A stretch of 34,472 nt of DNA from Acanthamoeba castellanii str. Neff (Eukaryota > Discosea > Longamoebia > Acanthamoebidae), in contig NW_004457320.1 in the NCBI RefSeq assembly GCF_000313135.1, positions 10,197 to 44,668 on the forward strand, written 5' to 3'. Under the pieces are notes generated by a model. The model was not told where the DNA came from, searched no databases, and saw only the letters and a list, made by a program, of their open reading frames with translations. Positions 20,727-30,196 of this stretch are shown here, in pieces (positions within the stretch are counted from its first letter, which is position 1; the number at the start of each line of letters is the position of its first letter). The translations under genes and the position numbers were made by a program.

Positions 20727-21619
20727 TTAGTTGTTATCTTGGCCTTGGCCAGCGTCATCTTCTTCACCATCAGCGGCCATGCCTTCCTCTTCCTCTCCTG
20801 CCTTGGTTTCTTCTTCGTGAAGGAGCTCATTGTCTTCTTCTTCCTCTCCACCCAGCTCTACCGCCTCGATTGCACCTTCCACCTCCATGGCGGCTTCTTC
20901 TTCTGGTTCCTCTGCTTGTTCCTCTTCTTCTCCTTGCGGCGCTGACTCCTGTGCCACACCGTTTTCCGCCATCTGTGGGCTGAGAAACGCGCTGATCTCT
21001 TCGAGAAGCTCTGCTCGCTGCTCGGGAGCCAGCCGCACTTCGAACTGTTCCACAATCTGATCACCGACACATGGCACAGACAACACAACACATGCGAGTA
21101 GAGAGAGAGAGAGAGGTGCAAGCAACAAGTAAATACGACGCGATCCGCGCTGATATCCACGCCCACCTAACTGAGTGCAAAGCACAACGGGCAAGCGGAG
21201 GGCCGTACCAAATGCAGCTCCACTTCTGTGGTGGGGCAGTGGTTGAGTATCTGCAACACCTCGGCTTTGGTGAGCGCGTACTTCTTCACATGCTCAAGGA
21301 ATTGGACCACTCCTTGTTGTTCCTCCATCGCCGCTTGCGTTGTCGAAATGTAGCCCAGCACCTGTGTAAATATAAATATATATAAAAAAAAATCGATATG
21401 GCTTGGGGGGTTACCTGTGCCTCGATCAAGGGTACGTGGCGCAGCTTTTTGCTGGCATTGTCGAGAGCATGCTTTTCCCGAAGCAGATGGTACACTTCAA
21501 AGTTTGAAATCAATCCGGCGGTTGAGTCCAATCTGTTCGAAATCGAAATCTCGTATCAGTTTGTGATTCGCGAGGGCTAGTTTTGTGACACACAAAGAAG
21601 AGGGATCTTACACTTGCAT
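20727..21619 (-). CDS. RPC9: RNA polymerase III subunit RPC9 (CRCP/Rpc17 homologue)
   Basis: Exons 21619-21612 (only 8 nt), 21532-21415, 21361-21209 and 21056-20727; 202 residues. The start MQVLDSTAGLISNFEVYHLL matches the conserved N-terminus of CRCP/RPC9. The middle part (VVQFLEHVKKYALTKAEVLQ and ILNHCPTTEVELHL) is the HRDC-like helical fold of this family, ending in LAPEQRAELLEEISAFL. With RPC8, RPC9 forms the Pol III stalk that contacts the initiation factor TFIIIB. After the conserved core (about 135 residues, the usual family length) there is an extra tail of some 65 residues, nearly all Glu, Ala, Asp and Gly, not present in the human or yeast protein as I know them. The tiny first exon is needed to recover the family N-terminus and keeps phase. 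Confidence 0.88.
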
Positions 21620-21647
21620 CTGGTCGAGATTGGAGTACAATTTGGTC

Positions 21648-21669
21648 TTCTCTTTTCTTGAAAAGAGAA
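21648..21669. promoter_or_regulatory. Perfect 10-bp inverted repeat upstream of RPC9
   Basis: TTCTCTTTTC, a 2-nt spacer, then GAAAAGAGAA, located about 30-50 nt before the RPC9 start codon and about 60 nt after the stop of the next gene upstream. It could bind a dimeric factor or be chance in AT-rich spacer DNA. Confidence 0.45.
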
Positions 21670-21730
21670 AAAACATGTGAAAAATAAAAATAAAAACAAC
21701 ACGCGAGTGGGCTCCGGTGTGGGCTAAGTA

Positions 21731-22996
21731 CTAGAGACCGCGCCGCGACCAGTGCTCAACGACGGTCTTGAGTTCGTTCTCTAATCGGTGAAGCTTGCCC
21801 ACGATGAGGCCGGTTACGGGGACGATGTCGGATGGTGGTGACTTCTTCTGCCGTTCCTGCGGCGGTGCCGAAGGATCGCCGAAGAAGTCCTGTTCGAGTC
21901 TCTTCATCTCGTCGATGTAGTGGATGTCGCCGAGGAGACTGAGCAGCACTTTCCTTCGTCCCTCGGGGATGGTGTCTGTCCTCTGCAATCGCTCCTTGAT
22001 GGATTCTAGATCGGCGCAGGGCACCAGCACTCCATCGTCATCAGCACCGCTCGCTCTTCCCTTTCCTTTCCGATCGCTCGTGGCCGTGCAAGGTGGCATG
22101 GCAGAGGGCGCGAAGCTCAAGTGTCCATCGGTGTCGGCGAGGTGAAGGCCCAGCAGCGAATTGCACTCGTTCCAGAGGAAGAGCATCACGCTGTGCGCGT
22201 ACTCGTCAATTCGGGAGTAGATTACCCTCTTGAGCGGGTTCACCAGCCCATCCAGTAGGTGTCGCCTCATCGGCAGTGAGCCGCTGAAGGTTGGGCACGC
22301 GCAACATCAGCACAAGTAAGCACAAGGTAGACAGACCAACAGACCAGCCACACGTGCGCGTCATGCAAGGACGAAGAGAGACGCCGAACCTGTCGAGGTT
22401 TTTGCCCGACGCCTTGAGCAGGAAGCGTATCATCTGCAGGTTCTTGAGGATGACGGGCATCGAGCGAGGCGGCTGGTCTATGTAGTGAAAGGGCACGGCG
22501 TCGAAGTCATAGCCCAGCGAGCGAAGGAACGAATCCGTACTCTTCTCGATGAGCTGGAGCCACCACCTCGTCAGGTCGTCCTTCCGGCTCTCGAAAAAGT
22601 GACCATACGCCAACTTTGCATAGGGAATCAACCCAGACTCTAATTCCACCTTTACCGGAGGTGAAAGGTCCAAATCTATGATGATTCAGAGCGAAATTGT
22701 GATTAACTTGAGGTGCGCCGAGCATGTGGAAAAGGCAGCATACCCTCGGTCGGCAACAGGCCAGTGTCATCGGGGGCCTCGCTTGCATCCATGCTAGTGG
22801 TCGGCGCGGTAGATGTGCGTGCACCAGGAAATGATGGTGGAAAATAAGAAGGATAACAGTTCGGAAAATCCAATAATCCAGTTGCCGCCTTTTTGCACAT
22901 CATCGGAGACCTTCGGCCATGAGCATTGAAAGCTGAACGGAGAGAACTAAGACGGTCGACGTTCCCATCTTGTTGTGGACTCCGAGCTTTGTCCAT
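21731..22996 (-). CDS. Uncharacterised protein, mostly helical
   Basis: Exons 22996-22744, 22675-22390 and 22283-21731 join in phase to 363 residues. I do not recognise the family. The first about 85 residues are of low conservation appearance (Ser/Pro/Thr-rich). The region PYAKLAYGHFFESRKDDL through KNLQMIRFLLKASG and LLDGLVNPLKRVIYSRIDEY looks like a helical fold rich in aromatic and charged residues. A Gly/Ser/Asp-rich linker and a final helical segment ending EHWSRRGL follow. No signal peptide or membrane span. The ATG at 22996 is only 16 nt from the start of the divergent DOT1 gene, so the in-frame ATG at 22792 may be the true start. It could be a subunit of a larger complex, but nothing in the sequence says which. 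Confidence 0.65.
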
Positions 22997-23012
22997 CCCG
23001 CTCTACACGATA
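22793..23012. promoter_or_regulatory. Compact divergent start region between the unknown gene and DOT1
   Basis: The two predicted start codons (22996 on minus, 23013 on plus) are separated by only 16 nt. Either the unknown gene starts at the internal ATG 22792, leaving about 220 nt of shared promoter, or the 5' ends overlap. No clear binding site is visible. Confidence 0.45.
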
Positions 23013-26000
23013 ATGGCAGGAATTGCGGGGCAAAAATTCATCTCGCTCCCTGCATACGAGGCGATGTGGGAGCAGGTGTTGGAGTTGACCCCCGAGTACG
23101 ATCCCAAGATATTGCGACGCTATGCTCCGGCCAGTAAGGAGGTGTATGGTGAAGTCAATCCGGTGCTGGTCAGCGACTTCATCAAGGCTCTTAAACTGTC
23201 GAGCCAAGATGTGCTCTACGATCTCGGCAGTGGCGTGGGGAATGTACAACCCCCTTCCCATGTGCGCCCCTCTATCGCAAGATTTAACAAAGTGGGTGTT
23301 CGGCTCCACAGGTCGTGCTGCAGGTAGCGGCACAGACCGGCTGTGTGGCCGTTGGCGTCGAGATTCGCAGCGAGCTCACTTCGATTGGCCAAGCCCTGCT
23401 CAAAAACTATCAGACTCTGGTACGTGCCCATCTTATTGAGCTTTGACAAGCTCGCGAGAATCCTTAGATCCCACATGTGACCCGCTCTCCAGTTGCGAAG
23501 AACCCACCTCTTGCGAGGAGAAGTGCAACTCGTGTGTGGGGACATTCTAAGCCCCGAGGTGGACCTCAGGTGCGTGGACCCCGATCATTTTGTTGCTCTC
23601 TCTTGCTCGGAGTTGTTGTAACGATGGCCTCCTCCTGTAGCAAGGCGACGGTCGTCTTCTTGAACAACTACTGCTTTCCACAGCACCTGGAGCAAAGCGT
23701 GCTCAAGAAATTCAAGGCGGGCCTCAAGAACGGAGTTCGAATCATCACGCTCAAGTATGCGTTCCTCCTTTGCGCCGTGTGCCTCACCATCATGCTGTGA
23801 CCATGATTGCTGGGAATCTAACGATGTTCTGCTAATCAGGGACTTTGCACCTCGATTCCGGCCTACAAGCACTCGCTTTGTGAAGAGCTATTGCCACCTC
23901 TTCAAGTTTCCCTGGCTCAAGTGCGCCAATCTCCTCGCTTCCCTCGAACTGCCTTTGTCTATGCCTAGCCTGACCCTTCGACTTCGCTACGGCCTCTACT
24001 TCAGGTGTCGCTCTTCGCCCGATGCAGTATCCTGGACGGACAAGAGCGTGGAGTACTTTATTTATCAAGTCGATCGCAACAACCTCGCACGGCAGAAGGC
24101 GTTCAAAGGTTCGTGGTCGCTTCCTGGTAGCGAAGGTTTTTGCCTTCGCTGTGTAGTAACCCCAGTTCTTCCACATTACGCAGAGGCAGCCAAGAAGGGG
24201 CTCCGGCTCAGCGACAACCTGGTGTGCTCGCTTAAGGACGGTGAGATCGTCGTTGAGGCGGCGGTGCCTCCTCCGGCTGCTAAGGGCAAAGGGAACGAAA
24301 GCGAAGAGAACAGTGACGTCGAAATAGGCGCTCTCATGCAGGCCGAGTTCCGAGGTGATTCGGCCAAGCACCTCCTTCACGTGCTGCGCGGGGGACACGC
24401 GCTCACCCAGATGCTCAAGTCCCTCGGCTGCGACACCGCCAAGTACGACCTCGCACCGACGTTGCTTGTCCTTTTTCCCGTACTTTGCTCATGTGCTCAT
24501 CTGATCATTGTCGTCTCATCTTTGCAGGTTGGAGGCGAGCAACCAGCGAGCAGGAGAAAAACTGAAGGAGGCAGAACTGAACGGCGATTTGGACAGGGCC
24601 GATGGTGCTCGACCGAGAAAAGCCGCAAGAAAAGGCCAACACTCAAGGTCCTCCGCGGCCAGTTCGGCGTCGTCTTCGACTTCACCGGCGGTGGTGCTCG
24701 TCGCTACCGACGACAGCTTTGAAGAGCTCATGGAGCGGTTTACAACGTGGCAAGCGGAGACCCGGAAGAAGGACGGCAAGCGCGGTCGAAAGGCCAAGCG
24801 ATCCAAGCCCGAAGACCAACGCGAAACGCCCGTCACCCTGGCCGCACTCAACGACGAACTGAAGAGGTGGGAGAAGGAGGTGAAGCTGTCCAAGAAGCGC
24901 TCCACCCCGCACAACGTGTCGACATCGGGAGGCAGCGAGTGGAAGGCTCTCGCCGCCGACTATGCCAAGTGGAAGCGACAACACGACACCCGCCAACACT
25001 CCAGGTAAGTCGCAACGCACCACGGTCAGTTAGTTCATCGCCCACCAATCGCTAACTGCAGCTCATACAGCAGTCCCTCGTTGGCGCCTGATGACCCGAA
25101 GACGGAAGAGGCGGCAGCGGTGGCCGAGCCATCGAAGAGTTCCAGTCTCTGGGACCAAGCGCCACCGACCACCGGCTCTACTCCCGTTATGGAGTACAGT
25201 CTGCCTCCGGGGTGGGTCCGAAAGATCAGGTGCGAGCCCGGCGGCCGGCGGCGGTACAAGTTCATCTCTCCCACGGGCAGAGTGTTCGTGTCCTTGAAGA
25301 GCGCGCGCGAGCACATCGATGAGGAACGGATAAGCCGCAAGCGCTCCGAGGACACTTCCGACTCGTCTCCCGCCACTACGCCGCCGACGCCGCGGAGATA
25401 CGCGAAGCGTCGATCGGAGGAACTGCGTCAACTCGCTACCGCGCCCAACAAGAAGCAACGAGAAACGAAGGAAGAGAAGGAGGAGGAGGAAAAAGAAGAG
25501 AAGCACGACGACGACAACGGTGACAAAGATGAAGACGGCGCAACCAGCAAAGACGGTAACAGCAGCATGGAAGCCAAGGCGAACGAGGAGGTCGAGGCAG
25601 GGGAGAGGAGGCAGGGACACTACACGCCCAACAACGCGAATGACCAGCTGCCGGAAGGGTGGCGCCGGCGCAAGCGGGGCCGGTACTGGACGTACACGAG
25701 CCCGGACGGGACCCTGTACCGATCGCGCAAGCAGGCGCTTCTCGCCGTTAATAGTCAGTCGGGCGTTCAGATCGACAGCGAAGAGCAGCAGCAGCGAGAA
25801 GAGAGCGAGAAGAAGGGCGAAGAAGACGAGAACAAGGAGGTGGGGCAAGCAGCTCCGGACGAGGGATGTGTACAGACGACGACGAAGAGGAGGCTGGCGC
25901 GACGATCGGCGCCTGCCGCGCTCGAGAGAAAGCGGAAGCAGGACATGCAGCGCGAGGTGGAGGCCAAGGAGGCGCAGGAAGAGCGCAGCAGGGAGGCGTC

Positions 26001-26361
26001 GGACACACGGGAGGATCGCTGCGATCGCGCCAACATCCGACGTCGGGTGAGCAATCCTGGACGAGGGTCCTCATCATCATCATCATCATCACGAGAAACG
26101 GACAAGAATGTAATCAACATCAGCGACGGAGAGGAAGAGAAAGAGGAAGAGGAAGAGAAAGAGAAAGAGGAAGAGGAAGAAAAGAAAGAGGCGGAGGAAG
26201 AGAAGCGGCCGCAGAAGAAGTCGAGGCGTCAGAGGGAGCTGGATCGCCTGCGCGGGTGGGATCAGTGGCGCGAGGACGAGCAGAAGCGAAAGGAGGAACT
26301 CCAGCGCAGGATACGCGAGCGGCGCTCTTCTTCCTCCACCCGCTCCGGCGATGACAACTGA
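23013..26361 (+). CDS. DOT1: DOT1-type histone H3K79 methyltransferase with two MBD/TAM-like domains
   Basis: Exons: 23013-23243, 23312-23419, 23493-23569, 23641-23754, 23840-24108 (probably split by an intron at 23906-24004), 24184-24442, 24528-25004, 25062-26361; about 911-944 residues. The N-terminal catalytic domain shows the DOT1 motifs in order: VYGEV (44-48), DLGSGVGN (70-77, SAM loop), VGVEIR (Glu near 94, ribose binding), FLNNYCF (Asn near 147-148) and DAVSWTDKSVEYFIYQVDR. It should therefore methylate histone H3 Lys79. A helical and charged middle region follows. Then come LPPGWVRKIR through YKFISPTGRVFVSLK, and LPEGWRRRKR through YTSPDGTLYRSRK, both matching the MBD/TAM fold core (GW, then SP-G-x3-RS). 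The C-terminus is a Glu/Lys/Arg-rich, low-complexity, probably coiled tail. No other DOT1 that I know of carries MBD-type modules. The ATG is the first one before the motifs. Confidence 0.87.
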
Positions 26362-26481
26362 AACACCTTCAGAGAGATCTGCCTTAAACGAAGAACCCAC
26401 CCATACTGTCATCATTACCATCACCATACGTGAAGAACCACCACACGCGCTCTCCGCGCTGACAGCGCGCACTCGCCGAAA

Positions 26482-26495
26482 TTTTGGCGCCAAAA
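26482..26495. promoter_or_regulatory. Perfect E2F-type palindrome TTTTGGCGCCAAAA
   Basis: A 14-bp perfect palindrome containing the E2F/DP core TTTGGCGC on both strands, about 50 nt before the predicted start of the DOT1-chromodomain gene and about 120 nt after the stop of the previous gene. E2F/DP sites drive S-phase genes across plants, animals and amoebozoans. Binding here is inferred from sequence only. Confidence 0.65.
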
Positions 26496-26544
26496 GACGA
26501 CCGGCAGATAGCGAACGCCATCAATAAGAATCGATGGGGAAGAG

Positions 26545-29500
26545 ATGAAGCGTCGTGGGATCACGCGAAGGCATCCAGGGAGGGGCTTAAACGATGCAGC
26601 GAATTCCTTATCTTCGTCGCCCTCGCCCTCTCTGAAAGCGCTCAGCAGGCTGGTCCAGACGACCATCCCTGGAGCACCAGCAGCAGCAGTGACGAAGGGG
26701 TGGATGGACACGACGGCCTTTACCGACTTGTGGCACGACATGTGCAGCCACATCTGCCTGGGTCAGTCCTCGCACTCTGTCGGGCTGCGATTTGTTGACG
26801 ATCTCATCAAGCGTCTCGCCCTCCAGCCCGAGGATGTCTTCTACGTCCTCGGCTCAGGCACTGGCGCAGTACGCCCCCCGCCTCCAACACCAATTAAACG
26901 AATAATTCAGATTATATGATTTCGATCTTTTAATTTATAAATTTATATCTATCTGGAGATTAAATTATATATTATTTGTTTGGGCTGCAGGTGGCCTTGC
27001 AGGTGGCGGCCCAGACAGGGTGCCGCGTGGTGGGTGTGGAAGGTAACAAAGATGAGCACAACACGGCCGTCGCTCTCCAGCAGGCCTTCAACGCCAAGGT
27101 ACACAGCTCTCCACGGTCGACCGCTCTACACGCTCTAACGGGTGAGAGAGACACGCCTCCCTTCGAAGGTGGCGGAAGGCAAGCGGTACAAGCAAGGCCG
27201 GGCAGAGTTCTTGTGCGTCGACGTACTCGAACTTGGTGCCGGCTGGCCTCGGGTAGGCACTTCTCTTTTCTCCCCCGCAAGAGAGCGTGTTCGACTGCAC
27301 ATAGAGCATGCTCCTCATCCTCTCTATCTTCTTGCTCTTCTCTTCATTGTTGCCAGCGAAGCGACGGTCGTCTTCGTCAACAACCTGACGCTCAGTCCGG
27401 TGCACAACCAACGGGTCCGCCGCGTGCTCGTCTTCAACCTTCAGCACGGTCCCACTCGCGTCGTCTCCCTCCAGTGCGCTTCCTCCGCCCAAGACTCTGA
27501 GCCGCGATTTGATGTTGATGAGCCAAGCTCATCGGCGTGTGCTGTGTCGCAGGGAGTTGGGCTATTCAAAGACCTTGGGTCCGTGCCAAAGGTGGGTTTC
27601 ACACTTCCTCTCTCTTGTGCCACGTGCTGAGTGTGCGTTTTGACTTGACTTGACTTGACTTGGCACCAATGTAGAATCGATTCGCCAGCGGAGGCGGTGA
27701 GCTGGACGAAAGAAAGCGTGCCGTACTACCTCTACCACGTTAATAGTTACGACCAATCTCTTCCTCTCCTTGTGGGCGGGTGAGTGGTGTTGCTGATAGA
27801 ACGCGCACGCACCACCGCACGCGCACCACCGCACGGCTACACAGAATCTGCGCTGCCGCCGCAGCACGGTGAGAAGGAGGACAGCAGGCGCAAGGCCAGC
27901 TACGCCGCCGTGGAGGTGGTGGGCGGCGGGGACGAAAAGGGCGAGGCCGCCGCGGAGTTGCAGCTTGACCTGGACGCACTCATTGCAGAGTATGAAAGCA
28001 AGGACGACTACAGCAGCCGCAAGTCGCGCAATCGGCGGTGCGGTCCGAAGGAACAAGAAGGAGATGAAGGAGAAGAAGGAGAAGGAGAAGAAGATGATGA
28101 TGAGGAGGAGGGATCCGACGACGAGAGCGACGGTGAAATCGATTACGAAAAGGAGATCGAGAAGGCGAGAAAGGAGCTCGCGGCCCGTAAGGAGCTTTAT
28201 CGCCAGCTGTGTGAGATAGAGAGGAAGAACCAGATGAGATGCATCGAACGCTCCGAACAGCGCAGAGCCAACGGCAACGACGTCGCGCAGTACGCCGCCC
28301 GCTCCTCCCTCTCCCTCTTTTCTTTTGCGTTCCAGCTTCGCTTTTGGCTTTTGTGAGCGCTCACGATGCGGTGCCAGGTACGACGCGGCGATCGACAAGG
28401 CGATGACAATGTTCCCCCCGGGCGGGCCGACCGTGGATGACCTCGAGTTCGTGATGGAGATGGTGCGCTACCGGGCCGAGGTGCGCCGGCGCATCAACGA
28501 AGCCGCCAGCCGAGAGTTGGAGGAGAAGCTGGAGCGGGAGCGCTTGGCCAAGCGCGCGCGGATCGCCGCCGAGGAGGCCGAGGCGGAGCGGGCGAGGCAG
28601 GAGAAGGTAAAGCAGTCGCGCGAGAGGAAGAGGAGAGCGAGGGCCGAAAGGCGGGAAAAGAAGCGACTCGCGAAACAGCGCCACGAAGCCGAGGTCCGCG
28701 AAAGGGAGCGACGCGAACAAGAGCGGCTTGAACGGGAGCGACTCGCAGCGGAGCGGCATGAAGCCGAACGGCTCGCACAGGAGCGACTCGAGCGGGAGCG
28801 GCTAGAAAGGGAGCAGAGGGAGCAGAGGGAGCGGGAGCTCGCCAGGACGGAGCGTCAAGAAGCAGCGCGACTGGAGAAGGAGCGGATGATGGAGGAAGAA
28901 GAGCGAGCCAGGGAGCAGGAGAGGGTGAACGAGGAAAGGCTGGAAACGGAGCGACGCGACATGGACGAAGAGGAAGGGGAGGAAGAACAGCGGTTGGCCG
29001 AAGAAGCGCTGAAGGAGGTGGAGAAGAAGAAGCAAAAGAAGAGAGAAAGGGAGAGCGAGGAGAAGACTTCGCCCGCCAAGTCGACTCGCGCGCCCATCGA
29101 TCGACCCAAGAGAAGGAAAACGCACAGTAACGACACCACCGCCAGCGACGCCAGCGCTGATGACGCCGGTCATGGGGAGCAGGAAGTGGTCGCCGAGTCG
29201 TCCGAACGCGTGTTGGGCGGAGCGGGAGAGGAAGAAGGGACGAAAGAGGAGGCCAAGGCCGAAGCCAAGGCGAAGGAGGTGGTCGCAGGCGAGGAGCCCA
29301 ACAGTGCCTCGCGCGATGAAGAGCAGCAGCAGCAGCAGGAGGAGGAGCAGTCGGCTGGCGACGGCCCGACTCCGCCACGTCGACGCGGCCCGACGCGGCA
29401 GGTGAAACGACGGAAATCGACGCCGGCCAGCGCGGGCGGTGCCGACAGAGAGAAGGAGAGGGAGAGGGAGAGGGAGACGTCGAGGAGGAAGAGCGTGCCT

Positions 29501-30012
29501 GCGGAAAAGAAGAAGAAAGAGCAGAGCAAGAAGAGCACCAAGAGGAGCACCAAGAAGAAGAAGGATGATGATGATGAAGGCAAAAAGAAGGAGACAAAGA
29601 CGAAGAAAAAGAAAAAGGAGAAGGAGGAAGAAGAGGTGGAAGAAGAGTTCGTCTACAAGGTGGAGCGGATCGTGGCCGAAAGGAAGCGGTACGGGCGGAT
29701 TGAATACTTGCTGAAGTGGCTCGGTACGATGCCTTCCCATTTCTCCCACCGACGCATTGCAATCAATTCGCCGTAGCCAACAGACCACGACACGACACGA
29801 CACGACACGACACGACACGACACGACACGACACGACACGACACGACACGACACGACACGACACATGCAGGCTATCCTGAGGAGGAGAACAGTTGGGAGCC
29901 AAAACGCAACCTCAGGGATGCTGATGGGACGCTCATGGCCACGTTTCGACGCGAACAGATGGAACAGCTCAAGCAGGAGCAGCAGCAGCTGCAGCAACAA
30001 GAGAAGGCATGA
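26545..30012 (+). CDS. DOT1-like paralogue with degenerate catalytic motifs and C-terminal chromodomain
   Basis: Exons: 26545-26868, 26991-27098, 27169-27252, 27357-27473, 27553-27591, 27675-27745, 27845-28289, 28378-29723, 29870-30012; about 891 residues. Exon 2 has exactly the length (108 nt) and phase of exon 2 in the upstream DOT1 gene, and motif order is the same: VLGSGTGA where DOT1 has DLGSGVGN, VGVEGNKDE, FVNNLTLS, and EAVSWTKESVPYYLYHVN. The YGE motif is missing and the SAM-loop Asp is Val, so activity is doubtful. A 500-residue Glu/Arg/Lys-rich coil follows, then a chromodomain: FVYKVERIVAERKR, IEYLLKWLG and YPEEENSWEPKRNL, with aromatic-cage positions (Tyr/Phe, Trp, Tyr) retained; chromodomains bind methylated histone lysines. 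The exon 3/4 junction is one base out of phase (GGG at 27251-27253), perhaps a homopolymer overcall. The start ATG is tentative. Confidence 0.82.
27640..27661 (+). repeat. TTGAC pentamer repeat (4 units) in intron
   Basis: Four tandem TTGAC units within the intron before the VSWT-encoding exon of the DOT1-chromodomain gene. Confidence 0.85.
29786..29864 (+). repeat. CACGA pentamer repeat (15 units) filling an intron
   Basis: Fifteen perfect CACGA units (29786-29860) plus a partial one, filling most of the last intron of the DOT1-chromodomain gene, exactly between the two exons that make up the chromodomain. It reads as TCGTG/GTGTC on the other strand, the same unit as the intron repeat at 12826. 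Confidence 0.95.
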
Positions 30013-30196
30013 GGGTGTGCCCCTAATGCAGTTGATATTATTGATGTGCAGCATACCCTCACAGCACACCAACTTAAAATGCATTTTCGTTCCTGTTTCT
30101 TTTTCTTTTTCTTTTTCTTCTCTTCTCTTTCAGCCGAAAGCGACAGGCACCGGTGAAAAAAGTGAAGAGCGCAAAACAACGACAGATAGTCGGGTG

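Noticed and set aside
28494..29762. 422-residue open frame on the minus strand opposite the charged exon
   Set aside because: It is the antisense of the Glu/Lys/Arg-rich coil. It is low complexity (Ser/Pro/Arg) and has no motif, while the plus strand continues in phase to the chromodomain.
29786..29864. Regular repeat resembling a CRISPR array
   Set aside because: It is a contiguous pentamer with no spacers, inside a eukaryotic intron.
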